From: Pseudomonadota bacterium
GTDB lineage: Bacteria > Pseudomonadota > Gammaproteobacteria > Burkholderiales > Burkholderiaceae_C
Assembly: GCA_021798395.1 (NCBI GenBank)
Contig: JAJZHS010000111.1
Location: 1 to 7,581 of the forward strand
Direction: 5' to 3'
DNA: 7,581 bases
The notes below the pieces were generated by a model. The model was not told the DNA's origin. It saw only the letters and a list, made by a program, of their open reading frames with translations, and made no database searches. A program made the translations under genes and the position numbers. Of the stretch, positions 1 through 4,484 are shown piece after piece. The stretch's first letter is position 1, and the number at the start of each line of letters is the position of its first letter.

Positions 1-580
1 CGTCCTGCGCCGGGCGCACGCCCTGCGCGGCGGCCTGCCCGTACCAGTGCAGCGCGTCGTCGCCGAGCCCCCCGGAAACCTCGAACAGGCGGCCCAGCGC
101 GTACTGCGCGGCGGGCACGCCCTGCGCGGCGGCGCGGCGCAGCCACAGCGCGGCCCGCGCCACATCGGCCGCCACGCCGCGCCCCTCCTGATACAGGCAT
201 CCCAGCCGATACGCGGCCGTGGCCACGCCGGCCTCGGCGGCCTTGCGGTAACAGCGGGCCGCCGCTGCGCAGTCGCGCTCGACGCCGTGTCCGCGCTCGA
301 GCATGGCGCCCAGGCTGCACAGCGCGCGTGCATGTCCCTGCGCGGCGGCGGCGCGAAACCAACCCAGCGCCTGGCCCGCGTCGCCGCGCACCCCGCGCCC
401 GTACCGGTAACACTGCCCCAGGTGGTATTGCGCCGAGGCCAGCCCCAGGCAGGCCGCGCGCTGCAGCAGCGCGCAGCCGGCGCCGGCGTCGCCCGCGGCC
501 TGCAGCGCCAGGGCCTGCCCGAGCAGCGCGGTCGCGCAACGGTCGTCGCGCGCCGCCGCGGCGGTGGTGGACTGCTTCAT
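1..580 (-). CDS. Sel1-repeat (SLR/TPR-like) protein, N-terminal part, cut by the window edge
   Basis: The frame is open from an ATG at 580-578 to the window edge and gives 193 residues with no stop. An AAGGA Shine-Dalgarno at 595-591, ten bases before the ATG, supports this start. After a short N-terminus come Sel1-like repeats of about 36 residues, near 48-83, 84-119, 120-155 and a shorter one at 156-188, with a fifth beginning. Each shows the family pattern A-xx-LG-x-(L/C)Y-x-x-G-x-GV followed by an Ala-rich second helix ending AA-(A/E)-(Q/A)-G. There is no signal peptide or membrane segment, so a cytoplasmic scaffold or protein-interaction role is inferred; the partner is unknown. Eight cysteines (15, 36, 44, 57, 88, 104, 110, 128) is high for such a short piece. 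It is transcribed away from the transporter gene. The family assignment is firm; the function is open. Confidence 0.92.
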   Translation of the reverse strand, partial: MKQSTTAAAARDDRCATALLGQALALQAAGDAGAGCALLQRAACLGLASAQYHLGQCYRYGRGVRGDAGQALGWFRAAAAQGHARALCSLGAMLERGHGVERDCAAAARCYRKAAEAGVATAAYRLGCLYQEGRGVAADVARAALWLRRAAAQGVPAAQYALGRLFEVSGGLGDDALHWYGQAAAQGVRPAQD

Positions 581-680
581 GGTGTGCGATTCCTTCGACA
601 ACGCTCGAACCCGGAACGTCCAGCACGACCTCGTGGAACGCTGGAGCCGATGAGCAAGATGCTAAAAATCGCAACGAATT

Positions 681-708
681 GACAGGATCAGTGAGTCCCT
701 GATCTGTC
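681..708. promoter_or_regulatory. Bulged 10-bp inverted repeat, candidate operator
   Basis: GATCAG at 686-691 pairs with CTGATC at 699-704 around a 7-base centre. The pairing continues as GACA (681-684) with TGTC (705-708) after a single unpaired G at 685. The sequence GTCCCT also occurs twice as a direct repeat, at 695-700 and 706-711, exactly 11 bases apart, and an 8-bp palindrome CCCTAGGG follows at 708-715. The left arm overlaps a TTGACA hexamer. Dyad symmetry and one-helical-turn spacing between divergent genes fit a dimeric repressor site, but no regulator gene is visible in the window, so the binding protein is unknown. Confidence 0.5.
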
Positions 709-753
709 CCTAGGGGTATCCAAGCAGTGCGTTCGGCGCGGCCGCGCCGCGGC

Positions 754-759
754 GATAAT
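754..759 (+). promoter_or_regulatory. GATAAT, candidate -10 box for the transporter gene
   Basis: GATAAT matches the sigma-70 -10 consensus at five of six positions in a very GC-rich setting. It lies nine bases before the ATG at 769, so transcription would begin within a few bases of the start codon and the mRNA would be nearly leaderless. This agrees with the lack of any Shine-Dalgarno before the ATG. No recognisable -35 box lies 16-18 bases upstream (around 730-736), which weakens the call. Confidence 0.4.
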
Positions 760-768
760 CACCGCGCC

Positions 769-2181
769 ATGCCCGTCGAGCCGTCGTCCCCCGCGTTTGC
801 CGTCGAGCAGGAGCCGCGGCTGCGTTTGCTGATCCCGCTGTTGGTGGCGGTTGCTTTCCTGATGGAGCAGCTCGACACCACCATCATCACCACCGCAGTA
901 CCCGACATGGCGCGCAGCCTGGGCGCCAGCGCGGTGCAGCTCAACCTGGCGGTCAGCGCGTACGTGCTCACGCTGGCGGTGTTCATTCCGCTGAGCAGCT
1001 GGTGCGCCGACCGCTACGGCACACGCCGGGTGTTCATCGCCGCGCTGGCGCTGTTCACCCTGGGCTCTGCGCTGTGCGGGCTGGCCGACAGTTTCGCCCA
1101 ACTGGTCGCGATGCGCGTGGTCCAGGGCCTGGGCGGCGCGATGATGACCCCGGTCGGAAGGCTGATCCTGCTGCGCAGCTTCCCGCGCCACGAGCTGGTG
1201 CGCGCGATGACCTACACCACGCTGCCGGCGCTCGTCGGCCCGGTACTCGGCCCGCTGATCGGAGGAGCGCTGACCACGTACCTGTCGTGGCGCTGGATTT
1301 TCGCCGTCAACATTCCGTTCGGGATGCTCGGCATCGTCCTGGCCGCACGCCACCTGCACGACCGCGCGGTCGATCGCGACGCCCGCTTCGACACCTTCGG
1401 CTTTGTCCTGTTCGGCGGCGGCATCGCCGCGCTGCAGGGCGCGCTCGAGATCGCCGGGCGCGGCGCGGCGCTGCTGCCGCTGCTGGGCGCCGCGCTGTTG
1501 CTGCTGGCGTTCGCCCGCTACGCGCGCCGCCGCGCCGATGCCGTGGTCGACCTGACGCTGTTCGGCGAACGCGCGTTCGCCATCGGCACCCTGGCCGGCG
1601 GCGCGTGCCGCGTGGCGCTGAACGCCACGGCGTTCCTGCTGCCGCTGATGCTGCAGCTCGGCCTGGGCATGAGCGCGCTGCAGTCGGGCTCGCTGACGTT
1701 CCTGGTCGCGGTCGGATCGCCTCTGGTGCGCCTGGCGCTTGGGCCGCTGCTGCGACGCTTCGGCTTCGCGCGGCTGCTCGCGGCCAGCGCGCTGGCCGGC
1801 AGCGCGACGCTGGCCGGCTTCGCGCTGATCGGCAGCGGCACGCCGCGCTGGTTGATCGGCGCCTACATCGTGCTGTTCGGCATCGTGCGCTCGACCCAGT
1901 TCATGAGCTCGAACACATTGTCGTACGCCGATGTCGCGGCGCCGCGGCTGAGTCGCGCCACCAGCCTGGGCGGGTTGCTGCAGCAGTTGACAGTCAGCTT
2001 CGGCGTCTCGCTGAGCGCGGCGCTGCTCGCGCTGCTCGGCGGCGCGCGACACGCGCCGGACCTGGCACAGTTCCACGTCGCGTTCGTGCTGCTGGCGGCG
2101 CTGCCGCTTCTGGCGCTGCCGGGGTTCGCCCGGCTGCGTGTCGACGACGGCGCGCAGGTCAGCGGCTACCGCGGCCGCTGA
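769..2181 (+). CDS. MFS multidrug transporter, DHA2 family, MdtD-like
   Basis: This is a 470-residue inner-membrane protein with about 13-14 hydrophobic segments, close in length to E. coli MdtD (471). Family motifs in order: LDTTIITTAVPD at 35-46 (DHA2 motif D1), DRYGTRRV at 81-88 (MFS motif A), R116 with VQGLGGAMMTPVGR to 131 (motif B region), and GPVLGPLIGG at 157-166 (antiporter motif C), followed by SWRWIFAVNIPFG. These predict proton-coupled export of small hydrophobic or cationic compounds; the substrate cannot be read from sequence. The ATG at 769 was chosen over an in-frame GTG at 727, because the 14 extra residues are Arg-rich and unlike the family. No SD precedes 769, but a -10-like box sits just upstream. 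No membrane-fusion or outer-membrane partner is present, so it probably acts alone. It converges on the glycosyltransferase gene, 46 bases away. Confidence 0.94.
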   Translation: MPVEPSSPAFAVEQEPRLRLLIPLLVAVAFLMEQLDTTIITTAVPDMARSLGASAVQLNLAVSAYVLTLAVFIPLSSWCADRYGTRRVFIAALALFTLGSALCGLADSFAQLVAMRVVQGLGGAMMTPVGRLILLRSFPRHELVRAMTYTTLPALVGPVLGPLIGGALTTYLSWRWIFAVNIPFGMLGIVLAARHLHDRAVDRDARFDTFGFVLFGGGIAALQGALEIAGRGAALLPLLGAALLLLAFARYARRRADAVVDLTLFGERAFAIGTLAGGACRVALNATAFLLPLMLQLGLGMSALQSGSLTFLVAVGSPLVRLALGPLLRRFGFARLLAASALAGSATLAGFALIGSGTPRWLIGAYIVLFGIVRSTQFMSSNTLSYADVAAPRLSRATSLGGLLQQLTVSFGVSLSAALLALLGGARHAPDLAQFHVAFVLLAALPLLALPGFARLRVDDGAQVSGYRGR

Positions 2182-2183
2182 CC
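2157..2183. terminator. 10-bp perfect hairpin over the transporter stop codon
   Basis: GGTCAGCGGC (2157-2166) and GCCGCTGACC (2174-2183) are perfect reverse complements around a 7-base loop. The right arm contains the TGA stop at 2179-2181. It sits in the 46-bp gap between two convergent genes, the usual place for a shared terminator. There is no T-run on either side, so it is not a canonical intrinsic terminator. Protection of mRNA 3' ends or slowing of the polymerase ahead of Rho is as likely. Confidence 0.45.
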
Positions 2184-2185
2184 CG

Positions 2186-2209
2186 CGCGCAACTGGCCGC
2201 GCAACTGGC
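2186..2209. repeat. Perfect 12-bp tandem duplication in the convergent gap
   Basis: CGCGCAACTGGC occurs twice head to tail, at 2186-2197 and 2198-2209, with no mismatch. It lies just after the hairpin over the transporter stop and just before the TGA of the glycosyltransferase gene at 2230-2228. The exact copy number suggests recent replication slippage. No function is implied. Confidence 0.8.
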
Positions 2210-2227
2210 GGCGTAGCGGGCCGCGCA

Positions 2228-4120
2228 TCAGGCGGCGCAGGCAGCGCAGCCGGCGCGGCGCTCGGCGCGGATCCGCTGCAGGCGCAGCGCCGCAAGCAGC
2301 CTGCGGCCGAAGACTTCCGGACGCCCCTCGAACAGCACGCGGACCTTGTCGGGGCCGGCGCGGCTGCGCCGCAGCTCGGCACGCAAGGCGTCGTCGGTGA
2401 CCAGCCGGACCGCGGCCGCGACATAGCCGTCGACGTCGTGCGTGACCAGCCACTCGGGCAGTCCCAGGCGCCGGAACAATGCACCGTCGATGCATTCGTG
2501 CACTTCGCGCCCGCTGCGGCAGACCCCGACCAGCCCGGCGGCGACGGTGTCGACAATGCCGTTGGTGTTGCCGAACGGGAACGGATCGAGGAACAGGTCG
2601 CAGCCCGCGATGCACTGCATGTACTGGGCGTAAGGCTGGTGGGCGTAGACCACGGCGCGTTCGCCGAGCTGGCGGCGCACCGCGTGCACCACCTGCTCGC
2701 GCACCAGCCCCAGCGCCTGGCCGACGAGAAAATGGAACCGCACCGTGCGCCCGCAGCCGTCGGCGATGCGCGCCAGCGCAGCCAGGAAGCCGGGGTTGAG
2801 TTTCATGGTCGTGGCGGCGATCGCGATCTCGACCACCTGCGGCCGCGGGCGGATCGCACCGGGCAGGTCGATGCCGGCCATGGCCGCCGAAGGCCGGTAC
2901 GGCATGCCGTCGCGCGGCAGCAGCAGCAGCGGCTCGCTGAAACACGCGGGGTCGCCGACGTAGTCCTCCTCGACCACCGCGTAGTCCAGCTCCGGCGACA
3001 GGGTGGTGGCCGGGTGGCCGAGCGCGAACAACTGCAGCGGCGCCAGCCGCAGGTTGGCGAGGAACATGGTCAGCGGGAACATGCCGACGCTGGGCATGTA
3101 CAGCACCTGCGCGCCCTCGCGCCGCGCGTAGTCGGCGATGAAGTGCAACTGGGCGGCCAGCCCGCCGTCCGCCGGCAGTTCGACGAAGGTGTCGAACACC
3201 GCGCGGCCGGCGGCGTCGACCTCGCGCTGGCCGATGCCGACGACACGGAAGCGCGCGCGCGCCGCCTCCAGGGTGCGCGAGTGGGTGCGGTAGATCGAAT
3301 GCGTGGCGTTGAACCACTCCAGCACCACCAGCAGCAAGGGCCTGGCGCCGCGCGGCGGAGCCGGAGCCGCGACCGCGGCGGTCGCCGGCGACAGCCCCAT
3401 CTGCGCCAGCTTGCGCCGGATGAGGGCGTTGATCGGCCTCTTGATCGCGTGCTTGTCGGCGCGGTCGGCGTAGCTGCAGTGCATGTACGCGTCGTGCAGG
3501 ATCGCGGTCGGCAGCGCGTCGAGGTCGTCGATCTGGTCGAGCCGCGACGCCAGCCACGGCAGCACCACCTCGCGCTTGGCGTGCGCCTCGAGCGAACCGA
3601 CGAAGCGCGGCGCGAGCAGGCTCAGGCACAGGCCGGCGGCCAGGGTGCGGTCGCCGGCCCACAAGGCCTCGAGGTTGAGCGGGATGCGCGAGTCGGCGTT
3701 GAACAGCAGGCACAGCTTGGCCAGGTCCTCGCGGCGCACCTCGAGTTCCGCGCTGGCCGGGCCGCGCAGATTCATGGTGCGCAGCACCGCGTCGGCGTTG
3801 CGCAACGGGCTGGCGGCGAACAGGGTGCCGAGCCAGCGGTGCAGGTTGAGCAGATGCGCGACGCCGATCGGCGCCAGGCGGAAACCGGGGTCGGCGAACA
3901 GGCACATGGTCGCCGCGGCGATTCGCGACAGCACATGGGCGTCGAGCTCGCCGTCGTCCAGCCCGGCCATGGTCGGCTGCGCCGAGAACGCGCTGCCGAA
4001 GCGGCCCCCGCTGGCGTCCAGCGCCAGCAGCAGCTGCACCAATTCGCGCGCCGCGGGCTCGTGGGCGCGGCGGTAGACATGGAATTCATAGCGTTCGAGG
4101 TCGAACCCTGGTTGCTGCAT
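2228..4120 (-). CDS. HMW1C-like (GT41) cytoplasmic protein N-glycosyltransferase
   Basis: This 630-residue protein matches the length (about 620) and hallmark motifs of the GT41 HMW1C/ApNGT family, which transfers hexose from UDP-sugars (mainly UDP-Glc) to Asn in N-X-S/T sequons in the cytoplasm. The N-terminal half is the helical AAD-like domain. The GT-B catalytic half carries HSIYRTHS at 274-281, a stretch around YMPSVGMFPLT (341-351), GHPATT at 368-373, KLNPGFL at 440-446, HQPYAQYMQCIAGCDLFLDP (494-513), FGNTNGIVD at 516-524, and GREVHE at 537-542 with FRRLGLPEWL from 549. His274, His369, Lys440, Asn520 and Asp524 fall within a few residues of positions recalled as important in ApNGT (for example Lys441 and Asp525), so the enzyme looks active. 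The ATG at 4120-4118 has GGAG at 4130-4127; an upstream in-frame extension has no family similarity. There is no signal peptide. It is divergent from the autotransporter, its likely substrate. Processive glucosyl extension activity cannot be excluded. Confidence 0.95.
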   Translation of the reverse strand: MQQPGFDLERYEFHVYRRAHEPAARELVQLLLALDASGGRFGSAFSAQPTMAGLDDGELDAHVLSRIAAATMCLFADPGFRLAPIGVAHLLNLHRWLGTLFAASPLRNADAVLRTMNLRGPASAELEVRREDLAKLCLLFNADSRIPLNLEALWAGDRTLAAGLCLSLLAPRFVGSLEAHAKREVVLPWLASRLDQIDDLDALPTAILHDAYMHCSYADRADKHAIKRPINALIRRKLAQMGLSPATAAVAAPAPPRGARPLLLVVLEWFNATHSIYRTHSRTLEAARARFRVVGIGQREVDAAGRAVFDTFVELPADGGLAAQLHFIADYARREGAQVLYMPSVGMFPLTMFLANLRLAPLQLFALGHPATTLSPELDYAVVEEDYVGDPACFSEPLLLLPRDGMPYRPSAAMAGIDLPGAIRPRPQVVEIAIAATTMKLNPGFLAALARIADGCGRTVRFHFLVGQALGLVREQVVHAVRRQLGERAVVYAHQPYAQYMQCIAGCDLFLDPFPFGNTNGIVDTVAAGLVGVCRSGREVHECIDGALFRRLGLPEWLVTHDVDGYVAAAVRLVTDDALRAELRRSRAGPDKVRVLFEGRPEVFGRRLLAALRLQRIRAERRAGCAACAA

Positions 4121-4192
4121 GGCGATCTCCAGCCGGATATGACGCACACGGCTGAAATTAACACGCCGCATTTTCAGAAGGCATGCGCACGC

Positions 4193-4211
4193 AAATAACA
4201 TGGCATTATTT
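4193..4211. promoter_or_regulatory. AT-rich 6-bp inverted repeat, candidate regulator site
   Basis: AAATAACATGGCATTATTT has perfect 6-base arms (AAATAA and TTATTT) around a 7-base centre holding the palindrome CATG. In a genome this GC-rich, an AT-rich dyad of this kind is unlikely by chance. It lies 73-91 bases upstream of the glycosyltransferase start, between the two divergent genes. Read on the minus strand it also contains AATAAT (4210-4205), another possible -10. A dimeric regulator or a nucleoid-associated silencer are plausible binders; none can be named. Confidence 0.45.
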
Positions 4212-4226
4212 CCGCGCGAGACGACG

Positions 4227-4242
4227 GGCGCGATTGCGCGCC
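4227..4242. repeat. GC-rich 6-bp inverted repeat with ATTG loop
   Basis: GGCGCG (4227-4232) and CGCGCC (4237-4242) are perfect reverse complements around ATTG. It lies between the AT-rich dyad at 4193-4211 and the minus-strand GATAAT at 4252-4247. If that box is the glycosyltransferase promoter, this hairpin would fall at the very 5' end of the transcript. GC-rich short palindromes are common in this DNA, so the meaning is uncertain. Confidence 0.4.
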
Positions 4243-4246
4243 GCCG

Positions 4247-4252
4247 ATTATC
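4247..4252 (-). promoter_or_regulatory. GATAAT, candidate -10 box for the glycosyltransferase gene
   Basis: Read on the minus strand, GATAAT lies about 127 bases upstream of the ATG at 4120. It would give a 5' leader of roughly 120 bases that includes both inverted repeats in this region. No good -35 hexamer is visible 16-18 bases further upstream, so the call rests on the -10 match alone. Confidence 0.35.
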
Positions 4253-4359
4253 AGTGCGACGCGCCTCGGCAGGCTCTCCACGTGACAAAATGTATGCGCC
4301 GGAGCGTGCGGTGCAATACGCTTCGCGCCCGCCGGCGCACCGCTGCGGCGAGCCGTCTG

Positions 4360-4365
4360 GATAAT
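4360..4365 (+). promoter_or_regulatory. GATAAT, candidate -10 box for the autotransporter gene
   Basis: GATAAT on the plus strand, followed by an AT-rich stretch, would start transcription near 4372 and leave a leader of about 113 bases before the ATG at 4485. The -35 position (around 4337-4342) does not resemble TTGACA, so activator dependence or an alternative promoter is possible. The box and its next two bases (GATAATCA) match those upstream of the transporter gene. Confidence 0.4.
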
Positions 4366-4484
4366 CATTCACACCACACTAACCATCGATAGATAGCGCC
4401 CTCGAACTGTTTGCATGCACCGCACCGCAAAATGCCAGGCACATTCTCAACCGCTCGTTTGAATCACTTTCAAGGAGTTCAACC

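Larger units (their letters stand above)
581..768. promoter_or_regulatory. Divergent intergenic region between the Sel1-repeat gene and the transporter gene
   Basis: These 188 bases separate two genes read outward, so both promoters should lie here. The stretch around 655-690 is the most AT-rich part. A perfect TTGACA lies at 679-684 on the plus strand, but no good -10 box follows at the usual 16-18 bases. On the minus strand TAGCAT at 664-659 is a weak -10 candidate for the Sel1 gene. CACGA-CC-TCGTG at 624-635 could form a small hairpin in the Sel1 leader. No convincing gene was seen within it. Confidence 0.6.
4121..4484. promoter_or_regulatory. Divergent control region between glycosyltransferase and autotransporter
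   Basis: These 364 bases have no convincing gene; short open frames here lack an SD and any recognisable protein pattern. The stretch is clearly more AT-rich than its surroundings, mainly at 4150-4215, 4245-4300 and 4358-4470, as expected of promoters. It must hold the start signals for both flanking genes, and it contains the GATAAT boxes and inverted repeats listed separately. A clear Shine-Dalgarno, AAGGAG at 4472-4477, lies seven bases before the autotransporter ATG at 4485. No riboswitch or small RNA pattern was recognised. Confidence 0.7.

Noticed and set aside
688..2556. A 622-codon open frame on the minus strand opposite the transporter gene
   Set aside because: It is low-complexity Gln/Arg/Ala-rich sequence that runs across the convergent gap and into the next gene. 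It is a shadow of the transporter reading frame.
2138..4198. A 686-codon open frame on the plus strand antisense to the glycosyltransferase gene, and other long open frames opposite it
   Set aside because: The products are Arg/Gln/Ala/Gly-rich without any domain pattern, and no Shine-Dalgarno precedes them. The minus-strand frame carries clear HMW1C motifs. Long antisense frames are expected at this GC content.
4174..4392. Short open frames of 64-69 codons on both strands between the glycosyltransferase and the autotransporter
   Set aside because: Neither has a Shine-Dalgarno or a plausible protein pattern, and both lie in the region expected to hold promoters.
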